Source: Bimuria novae-zelandiae CBS 107.79 (Eukaryota; Ascomycota; Dothideomycetes; Pleosporales; Didymosphaeriaceae). From it: a DNA stretch of 64,000 nt. Below, in pieces: positions 46,131 through 58,176 of this stretch (positions within the stretch are counted from its first letter, which is position 1; each line of letters begins with the position of its first letter). The stretch is from contig ML976728.1 of assembly GCA_010015655.1 (NCBI GenBank), forward strand, positions 210,140 to 274,139, read 5' to 3'. The notes beneath the pieces are model-generated. The model did no database searches. It had not been told where the DNA came from and worked only from the letters and a program-made list of their open reading frames with translations. The position numbers and the translations under genes are program-made.

Positions 46131-47850
46131 CAAAGGGTAATCTCAATAAAGCCGGCCGTCATGTGACTTGCCAAGACGCTAGCGCGTCACTAGCGGAACA
46201 GAGTCTCCGAGCCTCCAAGAGCTCTGTAGAGCGTCAACACCTACACTTCAACCTCACGTTTCTCACTCAATATGGCTTCAAATCCTGCCCAAAAAAAAAA
46301 AAAAACTCTCGATTGCTGTCAGAAGCCCAGCTAGCTACTATCGTCGTTCTTAGAACATAATACAACCTCACTTTCCCAGAAATCGCCACTAATTTGGGTA
46401 TAACTAACCACGCATGTAGTAAGGCATTTCGGCGCGTTAAAGATGCTGCAAAGGTCGACTTACTACAGGAATTGCTAGCTGCAACACCTATAGTCAAGCA
46501 GTCTCCTCCTGGCAGACCTGTAAAGGTACGCGATGGCTCTACGCTGAGCGCAAGACCACGGCATGACATCATCGTATATGGCACCTACCAGGTGCATGAC
46601 GCTGTCAGAGACCTCTGCGTAGAAGCTAGCATCACACTTAGTAAGAATACAGTCTATAATATTGCTAGGGAGCACCGCGACGAGCAGCACCTATATATAA
46701 TAACTTATAAAGTATAACCTAAAAAACTAGCGCTTAGTAGTAATAATAAGGACTAATAACTATAGTACTATGCCTAGCTTAAGGCTAAAAATAACTTACA
46801 CTTTCTACGCATTATATTCGTTTGCTATAATAAGATCTCTAAGTCTATTAACAAGAGTAATATACGTGGCAGAAAGCAAAGGATTTTAAGATTAGTTAGA
46901 TAAGATAGTAACGTCTACGCACTGCCTATAACGCTACCTAAATTTAGTTTTATAATTTACGCTGCTACTTTAACTAATATTACTTACTCTTATTAACGCC
47001 CTTGCGTTGTTTAGGCTTAAGATAATAATATAAGCTATAAAGACCTTATACAACGCGACTCCTATATAAATAATATAGTAAAGGAAGCCTTTAAGGTTAA
47101 ACGCTCTTGCGCGACTATTACTAGCACCTATAAGAAGTAGTAACTATAAGAAATTAACTATAATATTACCTATAATAATAGTTAACGCTAAGCTACTAAT
47201 AAGGCTACTAATAAGAAAGGTGGAACTCTCCGCGCAGGTATTAAGAAACCTTTTACTATAGAAAGTTCTTTAAAATAGAGGAGTTTGTATGCAAAGGAGG
47301 GAAGGGCATAAATAGCATCTAGTACGCAAAGAACATACTTAAGAAATACCTATTCCTTTATTATTACACTATACGCGATAATAACTAAGGCGTAGCTATT
47401 TATTTAATTTAAGATAACGTTTACCTATATTTACTAGGCCTCTAGTACTGCCAGCCAGAAATTAAAGCTCTAAGAATCAAGTTTGGCCCTCAGCCTCCCA
47501 ATTCACCCGACTTACACCCAATTAAGCGCTGTTTTAGGCGTCTAGAAGGTTTTTTGGCAAGTTACGAATGCCTATCAAGTTCCAAGGAGGCCAAAAAGGA
47601 GGTCTGGCAAGGTGATAAGACACTCAGGCAGTATATGGCCGAAAAGCTTCATCCCACCTACTTTATGCGCGTTGCAGAGCTCTGCGAGGACGTAGGTGGC
47701 CAGAACAACTTTACAGCATAATTAGAACATCTTATTTGGGTGTATTTGCTCATACTTTAGATGGAATCAAGATGCCTGACTTTTAAAGTTGCTACCCCTG
47801 CAGGAATCCCTGCTGCACGTGACGGCCGACTTTATTGAGATTACCCTTTG
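46131..47850 (+). mobile_element. Tc1/mariner element (nested), partially RIP-degraded
   Basis: 1720-bp element with 35-bp inverted ends starting CAAAGGGTAATCTCAATAAAG (two transitions between ends) and TA duplications at 46129-46130 and 47851-47852. It is inserted inside the TIR of the outer element. Its outer thirds have near-normal composition, while about 46700-47440 is strongly AT-converted. Confidence 0.95.
46272..47719 (+). pseudogene. Tc1-type transposase relic of the nested element
   Basis: An ATG at 46272 is followed by an A15 run and a helix-turn-helix region split between frames (LSEAQLATIVVLRT, then MGITNHACSKAFRRV). The middle is destroyed by stops. The C-terminal part is again open near 47460-47719 with PPNSPDLHPIKRCFRRLEGFL, where the third acidic catalytic position reads Lys. 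It ends GGQNNFTA before TAA. Confidence 0.8.
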
Positions 47851-49216
47851 TATCAGGCAAAAGTGAGGTGAGTGGTCCGCGCACAGCAGGGATGCCTAAC
47901 TCGATACAAAACGGACGCCACTAAACAGAAATACCATTAGCTCTATGTAATTTATATGATAATGCTTATACCTCTGTCGTGTGCTGTCTACCACAACATC
48001 ACCATAATATCTCCCCTATTAACACCAACTCGTTAATATCTTACTCGCGACTAACGCCTCTAGATACGCACCTTACGTCTAGCTAGGCATACTTACCTAT
48101 TTATTACTAACCTTCTTAAGGTCTTAAAAAGATAAGTTACTTACGTAATTACTAGCGCACGCGTTACGCTAAAAAAGCGCACTAATTATTTACCTTCCCT
48201 TATAAATAAATAAGTAGACTAGCTTAAAGAATTTATTAAATCTTTTTAAAAAGGGAGGTAGATAAGTTTCCTACGCCTTATAGAGGGTCCCTTTGCTTAC
48301 TAAGGCGTTAGTAAATACGTAATTTAGAATATTTTATAAAATAAGGGGTATACTTGCCGCGTTACTCTTACTAAGCCTCCTTTTACTAAGAAGAATTATT
48401 AGCTACGCCTTACGTAGGTAAAAGCTTACGCTAACTAGTCTCCCTAGTAGTAGTATATAATCCTCTAGAGCAACGAAACTTAGGTAACTAATAATTAGCA
48501 TTATAAGAAGTAGGTTACTAGGCGCCTTAAAAAGAAATTAGATCCCTTTTATATTATTAAGAAACTATGTAAGAAGCGTAGCTAGATGTTCTAGAGTTAC
48601 TTCTTAGGTACGATAAAGGGGTCGTTAGTGTTTTAAGAGAAGGAATAGAAGAGTATTAATAAAGAGAGCTATTATAAGAGAGTTATACCTCTTATTTACG
48701 AATAGCTACGCCTTAATTTATATTTTTAATTTATATAAAATAGCGCTCCTGGGCACGCTACTACTTACATAATTAAAGAGCTTTAATTAAGAGGAATGTA
48801 CCCTATCTTTTAGCTAGCGTTCTCGCCAGATCTTAACCTAATTAAGGTAGTGTAGAATAAGATAAAGGACTATATTAAGTAGTATTATTTTAATCTACCT
48901 AGGGGTAAGCAGCGTATATATAGCTAGCTACGTGATATTATACAGGAAGCGTAGGACTTAATTAAAAGTAAAGTATTTAGGGAGCTTATTAAGAGCATAC
49001 TAGCTAGATGCTAGGCTATAATTAATGCAAAAGGTAGTCACACTAGGTACTAAAATTTATACATAAAAGAGGACAAGCGTGCGAAATTTACATGGCTCGG
49101 CATCTTGGCGACACCCCTGTTGTGCGCGGGCCACTCACCTCACTTTTGCCTGATACCACAGTAGGGCCACCTTCGATAACGCTGTTTCTGACACGGAAAT
49201 TATATAAGATATATTA

Positions 49217-51057
49217 CTCGCGCTGGTCATCCCTTTTAGTCCTCCAATTAAATTTTTGCGCTATTTCAGCGCCCGCACGAGTCACTTTACCTTTACCGCC
49301 TGCTAAAAACAGTAAGCGGTCAGCGATTCTGCCACTATTCTGCCAGAACACCAGAACTTCGAGCAACTTTCAGCAATTGCAACGCTCTCCAAAAACACTA
49401 ACTTCCTGCCCACAATGCCGCGCGGCGGCCATAAAACAAAGTCCCACGGGTCCGGCGACCACTCTATTGCAATCAGAGCCTCAATTATCACTTTACGCGT
49501 CGTCACACGCTGGAAATACACCGAGATCCAGGCCGCCACTGGGGTCGCGGCGAGCAGCTGCAGTGCAATCGTGCGTCGAACAGTGGCAGATGCCGGCACC
49601 GAGGACCTCATTGACCTCCTCGATGCGCTGGAGATGGCAAATACGAGATCAGAGAGCAATCTAAGCCGTCCTAGAAAGGTCGAAAGATACTCATTAGAGT
49701 CGGTTATTATACAAGACGCCGCCTGGTAGTTCCCCCAAGAGACATGGGACGAAGCCGTACGCAATCACACACCATTCAAAGACCTTTCCCGCCTAACAAT
49801 AGAGCGAATTTGCAGCCAGCACCCTCACCCGCAACGCAGCCAGCCGTTGTCGCGCGTAATTCAAGCCTACAAGCCTCCATTGTCGGCATCCCTCCGAGAA
49901 ATCCGAGCCTAGTACTGTAATTGGGCACTCAAATGGCTCTCCAGGAACGCTTTGTTCGTGTTCACTGACGAGACGTATATCTCCGCCGGTGGCCGCCCAC
50001 ACAAGCGGAAAAGGATAACAATCGAGCGCGGCCAACCTGCTGATAGTCGTGGCTTTTACACGGATCCTATATATTTCAAGCTCATGTTTTGGGGTGCCAT
50101 GTGCGAGGACCTCGACGTCGAGCGCCCATGCCTCATATGGGAATGGGAAACGCCCCAGGAAAGGGGCCAGCACCAGTTCGAGCTTGACCTGGAGAACCTC
50201 ACCCAGCATACGCAGGCCACATTTCAGCAGATAAAGGCCCGTCAAGAAGGTACTATCGAACGCCAGATCCTGGGTGAAATCAACGACAATATTCGACTCC
50301 AAAATGAGCGCCGACGCTCCGAGGGCAAGCATGGCGGCATGAAACGCCCCAAGGCTCCCGAGCAGGTGTTCAAGCTCAAGCCTCTCGTACGGGGTGAAAA
50401 GTCTCGCGGAATTGACTGGTTTTTGTATAGGAAATTCGTACTTCATGGCAAGCTTTTTCCGTACCTACGAGCTCTCCGTGAGCGTCACCCCGAGCGCCCT
50501 ATCGTCGTTGTTGAAGACGGCGCGCCGGCCCATACAAAATTCGAAGCTCTCTGCCACGCAGAGTACAAATATGAAGGCTTTATACGAGCACCTCACCCGA
50601 ACAATTCACCAGATCTCAATCAAATTGAGCCTATTTGGGACTACATAAAGGATCAATTGCAAGGCAGATTTCAACGCTCGGCAGCAGAAGAAGCAGTTAT
50701 TGAAGGCCGAGCTTTGACCACCGATGAATGGAACCTCGCTGGCCCAGCTTGTAGGGCAAGTGCCCTCAGCTTCGAAGAGAAGCTCCGGAAGGTCGTGCTT
50801 TTGGAGGGCAATAACAGCTATCATGGCTTACTTTTGTATATATAAACAAGGCTCTATATCCAGAAGCATTTCCAGAAGATCAGAAGTCGAAATCAACGTC
50901 AATTTGCTACGCTCACAAGCTCGATTTCCTGACGTTTCCAGCTCATACGTTTGCCACACAAAGAAATAGAATCGTCTCATTGGTCGGAGACCCCTGTTAC
51001 CCATGGAGCGACCCTCTTCGTACGATTGGACGACTAAAATGGGATGACCAGCGCGAG
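49217..51057 (+). mobile_element. Tc1/mariner-type element, lightly mutated
   Basis: 1841-bp element with imperfect inverted ends of about 35 bp starting CTCGCGCTGGTCATCCC and TA duplications at 49215-49216 and 51058-51059. Normal base composition. It carries one transposase frame with two TAG codons. Only 52 bp of non-element DNA separate it from the previous element. Confidence 0.92.
49415..50845 (+). pseudogene. Tc1/mariner-type transposase with two TAG codons
   Basis: One frame of 477 codons from the ATG at 49415 with in-frame TAG at 49727-49729 and 49910-49912. An N-terminal homeodomain-like region precedes the DDE core: FTDETYISAGGR, VVEDGAPAHT and NNSPDLNQIEPIWDYIK give the Asp/Asp/Glu catalytic triad, intact. 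A charged insertion lies between the first and second motifs. Both stops can arise from TGG or CAG by one transition. The protein is inactive as it stands unless the stops are read through. Confidence 0.9.
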
Positions 51058-51059
51058 TA

Positions 51060-52566
51060 ACATGCTTCAAGGAGCGAAAACCCCCGCCCCGTTCCATGAC
51101 CAAGTCGACTTTTGACTTCTCATTCGGACGTCGTGGTGGCTAGCTAGCCGCTGACATTGTCATTAACTAGCACCGGCTGGTTCCTCGGTAGGGCGCGTCC
51201 CCAACCCGCGCTTCTGACTCTTCTCAACAGCCTTAATAGCTCAACGCATCACAACAGCAACTCTAGTAACGAGAAAAAAAAATTCAACGCTCATTATAAA
51301 TACTCCTCCTGCTCGATCAAACGCCCTCTCCTTCGCACTCTTCCGTCACCCACAAACGCTGATTAACTAGAACCGGCGCCCGGGCCCATATCGAGCATGT
51401 CCAGATGTCAGGACAATTCACACCTACAGGGTGTCTTTTATCGTCGTTATGGACCTGAACAGATACGCTAGTACAAGGACTCTGTGACTCTGCATGACTG
51501 GACGATTTTATGTCTGCGCGGCTGAGCACACCACCACCTTGCTCCGCGGTCTCCGAATATCTGATGACATTGCGGCTTCGCAGACAAAAGCTTTCGTTAA
51601 ATTTTCTTTGACATGCATGGCGACAACACGGGCCTGAGACTTTCGGCAACATTGTCAGTAATCCGTCCTGGAAACCGGGCTGTCGAAATTAGGCAATATA
51701 TCTGCAGCCCAAGCAATCCCATTCGACCAACGCTTCGTCAAGAACCCCGCTTTTTCGAGCCACACCTCGTGGATTGTACGCCGTCAAGGGCGCCCATGTT
51801 ACATGTGCACAGGATTGCTTCCAGCAAAGTCATGTGCCGACGGATCCTATAGAGGCTTGTTCGTTGGCGCAGTAATCTGTTCGAAGCACATTCGAAACGA
51901 GGCTAACCACAGCATCTCAACACGACAGAAAAAGAAAATCCAACCACGTAGGTGAAGTCTTACAGAGCTATGACTTTCGAGTTTTCTTTTTTGAAGAGAT
52001 CATAACTCCAAGCAGGTGGACATTCGCATGCGCGACCTGTATCGCCTAAGCCACCTGCACCCCAGATTCTGCACCGGATCCCATCCCTATTTTCCCGGAC
52101 GCCTTGCATCGGATGTTCTGGACTACAAGGCCTACGTACATATTAAAAACGCTTGTCTCCTGATCATTGCCGGCGCGATGGTTACACACGATTGGAGCAA
52201 ATTCGGATCTTATCCTAGTACGCCTGTAATACATAGGCCTCCATAATATGCCACGGCAATATAGTCACCTGGCGCCGTACCTGGGTGCCGAGTGGTCTTG
52301 ACCTGGTTGCGGCGATATGCATCTCTCTCCAAGGGGGATCGTGTCAGAGGTGGTGCGACACCTCGTGAGTTGAGAGGCCTGTTGCGACTAGGAGGTAACC
52401 GTTCACGGAAGTATTTTACCTGTGGATAATATGAAGAAGCAGTTCGAGATGGCCGCAGTGGACCTGGCGACAGTATAAGAAGGGCTGGCCATCATGCATA
52501 TTCTCCAACATAGCAAACAAAGCAGTCAATCAATTCATCACCTCAAGCTCTTTTCAGCTATCTAAC
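51060..52566. other. Intergenic region upstream of the AA9 gene
   Basis: GC-balanced sequence with several short open frames on both strands that show no recognisable domain. No repeats were found. The right end is the promoter of the AA9 gene. Confidence 0.45.
52474..52480 (+). promoter_or_regulatory. Possible TATA box of the AA9 gene
   Basis: TATAAGA located 87 nt upstream of the AA9 start codon, followed by a C/A-rich leader with several CAA motifs. Positional inference only. Confidence 0.35.
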
Positions 52567-53348
52567 ATGAAGTTCCTCTCCACTACCGCTGTTGCTGGCG
52601 CACTTTTCCTTGAGGCTGCCAACGGTCACTGTATGTAACAGTTGATAACCCTGACCACTGTTCCTCACTGACGCTCTATCAGACATCTTCCAAAAGCTTA
52701 CGGCAAACGGTGTCCAGGGGGGCGTCTACCAGAACATCCGACAAAACACCAACTACAACTCGCCAGTAACTGACCTTGCGTCCAACGATCTCCGTTGCAA
52801 TGTCGGTGGATCATCCGGCGCTTCGACCACGACCGTGTCCGTCGCCGCAGGCTCTACGGTGACGTTCACCTCAGACACCGCAGTGTATCACCAGGGTCCC
52901 GTCTCTTTGTACGCAGCAACCCCATCATAGAGTGCAGACTGGATGAGCAAGTCACTAACAAGAAATCAGCTACCTCACCAAAGTTGCCTCAGCGTCCGCT
53001 GCCGACGGCTCAACCCCATGGTCCAAGATCAAGGAGATCGGCCCAACCTTCTCCGGCGGGTCCGCGACCTGGAACCTCGCCCAGTCCTACGACGTCACTG
53101 TTCCCTCATGTGTTCCCGCAGGCGAATACCTCCTCCGCATCGAGCAGCTCGCGATCCACAACCCCGGCGGTGCCCCGCAGTTCTACATTTCTTGTGCGCA
53201 GATCAAGGTCACCGGGGGCGGCAGCAAGACTTTCAGCGGTGTTTCGATCCCGGGACATGTTAAGGCGACCGACCCTGGATACACGGCTAATATCTATAAC
53301 AACTTCACCAACTACACTGTTCCGGGACCGGCTGTTAGCAAGTGCTAG
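52567..53348 (+). CDS. AA9 lytic polysaccharide monooxygenase (former GH61)
   Basis: Copper-dependent secreted enzyme that oxidatively cleaves cellulose or related beta-glucans. Exons 52567-52630, 52683-52908 and 52970-53348 (introns 52 and 61 nt, the second with a CTAAC branch site) give 222 aa. The 20-residue signal peptide ends ..AANG, so the mature chain begins with His21, the copper-binding N-terminal His of the family. The second copper His is in [10 protein letters not shown]. The QFYISC segment follows IHNPGGAP and matches the Q-x-Y/F-x-x-C pattern around the axial ligand. Several Cys residues fit the family disulfides. No linker or CBM1 domain, so this is a single-domain form. Confidence 0.93.
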
Positions 53349-54968
53349 GCGTAGTGCCCAGGTGGAAGCGGGGAGTATCTTCGATTCGGTGTATATAAAT
53401 TGAGAGAGCGACTTTGGAAGGATACCGGTTTTTACTAGCCCTTCGTCTACTAGATATATTGTGGTGTCGTTCCATCAAAGCTCTTTTAAGTGATAGGCAT
53501 TGCGATCCTTAGTTGCACTATACGTACTTAACAGAGATGCTGACTAACCACTCTGGAGTTCTAGTTGGGATGCAATACATAGGTCTCCCATCGGCTTCAC
53601 TACGCATGCGCACGGGTCAGCAGCGTTGTAGGAATAAGATTTCTTTGATCGGGTTCACAAGTAGTCCGGCCTACGGTCCAGTCGTGGTACGCTACAGACT
53701 GAACCAAGCCGGGCGCAACGTGAAAGCCAAGGGTCACCAAGTGACCGTCCCATACTCCTGAGTCGCGATAGTAAGTACACGGACATTACAAAGGAACTCG
53801 TTCTGATTGCCTGTTCAGTCCCATGGGTCTATAAGCTGTAACCGAATACTCTACGAAAATGAAGTCCACCTCGTAAAGTCATAACCTAGACAATGTTATG
53901 TGGTCTATGCCGAACCCTGGTGTACAGCGCTCCTTCGTGCAACGTTACGGACTGCGAAAGGTTTGGCAGAACGTGGCAGCCATCACATCACAGAGATGGC
54001 CGCTATACACAGCATATATAGGTGATGGCGTCACATCACGATACTTGCGCGCACAAAGCTGGATTTATTCTTACATGGTAGAGGACACGTCGAAGTCGCG
54101 GTAAACGATACAGTTCGACTTGTAGAGTTTAAAACGATCGATCGCGATGCAGCCGCCTCCTACCAAGTCCAACAAACCTGAAGAAACCGGCCGGGTCGGG
54201 GGTCTATAAAGGCCCGACTGCAGATGAAGTGCTGACACAGGTTTTCTGTGCTCGACTGCGCAACGGCGAGAACCCGTAAGCACAAGTCGCATGAGGGGGC
54301 GAAACAGATGGGAAATTCTCGCTGTGAGACACGCAGGTTCGCCAACAAGTTCACCCTGGGTCCTCTGGCGGGGCGGATGTTTGAGGTTAGGGGTCTATAA
54401 TTGGCAGCTGATCGGTTTGGATTGCTTTTTCGCGCGAACGAGAGCCTTGGATGGGGAGCAAGTCATGCTTCCCGAGTCTCAACGCATTGAGATGGCGCAA
54501 TTATGTCACTAGGGCCTGCAGGGGAGGCGATGGTTTGTGTGGAGGGTGTGCGGGTGGTGTACACCTTGGGGCTTGGCAGCAATGTGACCAAGGAAGCAGT
54601 GATCTTAATTACTATTCTCGTCACTCCCTCGGTCGCGCTCCTCAGTCAACGTCGTAGAAGCCACAGTGTATTGTGCCGACCCACGTCCAGTCGCAATCAC
54701 GCCCTCACCGTCCCTTGAATCTTCTGCCGCCGAGCGAACTCACCGCCCGCCCTGACATCTCGAAACACTAGCAGCCCGGCCGCCGCCAGAAGGCCTCCCA
54801 GCGTCCGCTCGCTTCCTGTCTTTTGTTGTTGAAACTGTACATTCGCCTCTGGGGACCCAAGTTGCGCCGTCCCAACTGTGCTGTTCACAACCAGCGAGTC
54901 CGTTGCCGGGAGACGCCCAACACACCAGCATACACACATACGCCGCGCACGCCGCGCACGCCAACACC
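53349..54968. other. Intergenic region, no supported gene
   Basis: 1.6 kb between the AA9 and Cdc4-type genes, both rightward. Short open frames on both strands lack recognisable domains. The last about 270 bp are GC-rich and lie over the probable promoter and leader of the F-box/WD40 gene. Confidence 0.45.
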
Positions 54969-57327
54969 ATGGACGAAGGCTACTTCCAGCCGCTGGGCCG
55001 ACCTGGCGACCAGAACATGGCCGAAGCATCCAACGACTCGGACACAGACATGGGCGCATCGTCGTCGGCGGCTTTGCGCCCCGGCAACGTGTTCGCCTCG
55101 CCCTCACCACACGCCCGCAAGCTGAGCCGGATGTCGCGCTCTGGCGCACCGCGGCCCATAATCACGCCCACGAGCCCGCTCTCCTCGACGATTCCGCACA
55201 ACACGCTTCCGTCCGCACCGGCCTCGCCGCCGACGCCCGCCCCCAGCCCGACCCCCACCCAGCGAGTGCCCGACTGGAGCACCGCCGCCGAACACGAGGA
55301 CTCGCAGATCAAGAACACGCGCGCGCTGTTCAGTGACATGAACAGGCCGGAGCGCCTGCGTCTGCTAGGGGAACTGCTCAATCTATGCGACAGCCACGAG
55401 TTGAGCTTCGTCGCTGAATTTGTCAGCCCGAGGCTGAAGAAGGACCCCTTCATGGTGCTGCCCACGGAGCTGTGCTTGCGAGTGAGTGACCCCATACATC
55501 TGCATTGTAAAGTCAATCTAATATCCTGTCTAGATCCTCGAATGCGTCGACGACCCCACCACCCTCGCCCGCGCCTCCCAGGTCTCGAAAAAGTGGCGCG
55601 AACTCGTGTACGACGACACCGCGTGGCGGTTACTGTGCCAGAAATTCTCATATCGCGGCTTGTCGCGAGAGGAACGGAGCGAGGGGGACGATCTCGGCGA
55701 CGAAGAAGAAGATCACTCGTCAAAGTCGCTACGGTTACATCCCAGCCGAGCATCACGGATCGAAGACACGGCAATGAAAGAGCAGCTGGACGGTGGGAGC
55801 TCAAGTGGAGTGGGCGAAGGGTTACGGACTCAGAGCTTGGATCGCACGTCGAAGAGGAAAGAATCGCGGCGGAGATCAAAAGCTACCACATACCGGTCAC
55901 ATTTCAAGCAGCGGTACCAAGTGGAGACGGCGTGGCGGCAGGGCGGCCATTGCGATGCGCGACAGATTACTCCGGAGCAGGGAGTGGTCACGAGTTTGCA
56001 TCTGACCAAGAAATACATCGTCGTGGCTCTGGATAATGCGAAGATTCACGTCTTCGACACAGAGGGCTATCACCAGAAGACGCTACAGGGGCACGTCATG
56101 GGAGTATGGGCCATGGTGCCCTGGGGCGATCTGCTGGTCAGCGGAGGATGTGACCGCGACGTACGAGTGTGGGATCTTAAGACAGGGTCAGTCGTCCCTC
56201 CACAGCCCGGACAGGGCTCTAACACTGCAAACAGTCAAGCACAATTCGTACTTCGGGGACACACCTCGACAGTGCGCTGTCTTAAGATGTCCGACGCACA
56301 CACGGCCATCTCCGGTTCACGAGACACCACCCTCCGGATATGGGATCTTCATAGGGGAATTTGCAAGCATGTCCTCATCGGCCACCAGGCCAGTGTCCGC
56401 TGCCTCGAGATTCACGGTGACATCGTCGTGTCTGGTTCCTATGACACAACCGCCAAGATCTGGAGTATCAGCGAAGGCAAGTGCCTGCGCACACTCACAG
56501 GTCACTTCAGCCAGATCTACGCGATCGCCTTTGACGGGAAAAAGATTGCGACGGGCAGCTTGGACACGAGCGTGCGAATATGGGATCCCACCGACGGGTG
56601 AGTTTATTTGTGCTCTTCTTAATATATGTCAGTGTTGTGCGTTGTGACTACTGTTGCTAACCGCTGTTCGCACCACAGGAAATGCTTGGCTGTGCTGCAA
56701 GGACACACGTCGCTCGTAGGGCAGCTGCAGATGCGCGACGACATCTTGGTCACGGGTGGTTCGGATGGCTCTGTTAGGGTATGGAGCCTGGCCGACTACC
56801 AGCCTATACACCGGTTGGCGGCGCACGATAACAGCGTGACCAGTCTGCAGTTCGACAACACGCGCATTGTCAGCGGCGGCTCCGATGGTCGCGTCAAGGT
56901 TTGGGATCTGAAGAAGGGCACGCTCGTCCGTGAGCTTAGTACGCCCGCGGAAGCCGTGTGGAGAGTTGTGTTTGAGGAAGAGAAGGCTGTTATTATGGCG
57001 GCGCGGAGTGGGAGGACAATTATGGAGGTACGTGTGCCCCTCGAGCTCTGTCTCCATTCCCTAACTACGTTTCCTCCTCACCCCATGTATCTGTCATCTA
57101 ACGTTTCCCAGGTATGGTCCTTCGCCCCGCCAGAAGAAGAGGTCGAAGACTTTCGCTCTTCCTCCCCCATGAGCATGCCCGACCACTCCTCCGACGAGCT
57201 CTACTCACATTCTCCTACCCGGCCTGTGTCTGCTCTGCCCTCTACTTCTTCCGCATCAATTCTCCCGCAGATAAGTAGCACCGCGGACACGGATGTCCCC
57301 ATGACCGATGCGGGAATGCCCGCATAG
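54969..57327 (+). CDS. CDC4: Cdc4-type F-box/WD40 protein, SCF substrate receptor
   Basis: Substrate-recognition subunit of an SCF ubiquitin ligase, binding phosphodegrons through the WD40 propeller. Exons 54969-55481, 55534-56597, 56679-57027 and 57112-57327 join to 713 aa (introns 52, 81 and 84 nt). The Ser/Pro-rich N-terminus is followed by a leucine-rich helical segment and an F-box (about residues 163-210, VLPTELCLRILECVDDPTTLARASQVSKKW across intron 1 in two pieces). A basic linker (RKESRRRSK) precedes about eight WD repeats (residues 320-642) with LVSGGCDRDVRVWDL, AISGSRDTTLRIWDL and IVSGGSDGRVKVWDL. The tail is Ser/Pro/acid-rich. The intact Arg-containing repeats suggest a functional receptor. 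Cdc4/Pop1 is favoured over Met30/SconB from the F-box and first repeat sequence, from memory. Confidence 0.88.
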
Positions 57328-58176
57328 CGTGCGCGAGCCCAGGTACATACGCATCAGCCGCCTCCGGATCCCCTTTTGCCTGAACGTCCTCGGCCAGCGC
57401 GAGCTCTTCCAGCTGTCCCGTCTCTGGAGGCTCCTTCCCCGCCTGGTTCGACAACGTCCTCCACTGCATAGGTGGGCATGGATGCAGGCGGTCCCTTGGA
57501 CGATGCGAAAATCCTTCTGCAATCAGCAGACCGTCCCGGGCCATGAGTCCCCAGCTTCACCCCGGGAACCACTTGCCCGCCGCGCCCGGGACCAGGGGGA
57601 TCCTTTCGCCTGGTCTATCTTGCTGTACAGAAGAAAGAGGCACTCTCGCTGCAACGGCGTTTGCTCGCGTGAAAGCCATGATACCCTGCGCAAACGGGGC
57701 AGGTGTTTGTTGTACTTACGAAGACATGAGCGCATGCGCACCATTCATTCATTTTTCCATTGCTCACTTTCTTCCCTATTGTCTCTTTTCCAATCTCTAT
57801 GTTGCAAGAATGTATGTATGCTTGGCATTTGTGGCGCTTTTGTTGATTGCATTGGATTGAGCATTTCTTGGCATGGATGGAGGTTCAACACGGCTGTGTG
57901 GCCTCGGTACTGGGTATGGGAAAAGGGGAGGTGTTAGGTATTGTACAGATGAATAATAGAGAGCCATTGAATGGTGTGGATGAAGCTCGTGCAAAGCCCA
58001 TGGCAGTCGACTAACAGAAAAGACTCTATTGCATAAACTACCGGCTCCCAAAACGTGGTAATACGACCAAGAATCACCCCACATCCCTACTATCCACAAA
58101 GCCAAATGCATATCCCCGCTCCGCACAAGGCGATATATTACACTCTCTCACTCCCACTACCCTCTCCAAACACCGC
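57328..58176. other. Convergent intergenic region
   Basis: 849 bp between the stops of the Cdc4-type gene and pyruvate dehydrogenase E1 alpha. It must hold both 3' UTRs. A long open frame (57308-57937) overlaps the end of the F-box/WD40 gene in another frame and has no domain. Confidence 0.5.

Larger units (their letters stand above)
46123..49161 (+). mobile_element. Tc1/mariner element (outer), RIP-degraded, split by a nested element
   Basis: Inverted ends starting CTGTGGTATCAGGCAAAAG with TA duplications at 46121-46122 and 49162-49163. The left end is interrupted after 8 bp by the nested element 46131-47850, and resumes at 47851. Without the insert the element is about 1.3 kb. Plus-strand relic of a Tc1 transposase: LWSDET-like region near 48470, APGHATTYIIKEL near 48745-48790, then PAFSPDLNLIKAV near 48815-48860 (family SPDLNPIE; Glu now Lys). 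Trp codons have become TAG. Confidence 0.9.

Noticed and set aside
51460..52250. Short frames upstream of the AA9 gene
   Set aside because: No domain, signal peptide or splice-supported extension.
54980..55879. 299-codon minus-strand frame
   Set aside because: Antisense to the Cdc4-type gene, spans its intron 1, and has Ser/Arg-rich composition typical of a shadow of GC-rich coding DNA.
57308..57937. 209-codon plus-strand frame
   Set aside because: Overlaps the stop of the F-box/WD40 gene in another frame and runs through the 3' region; no domain.
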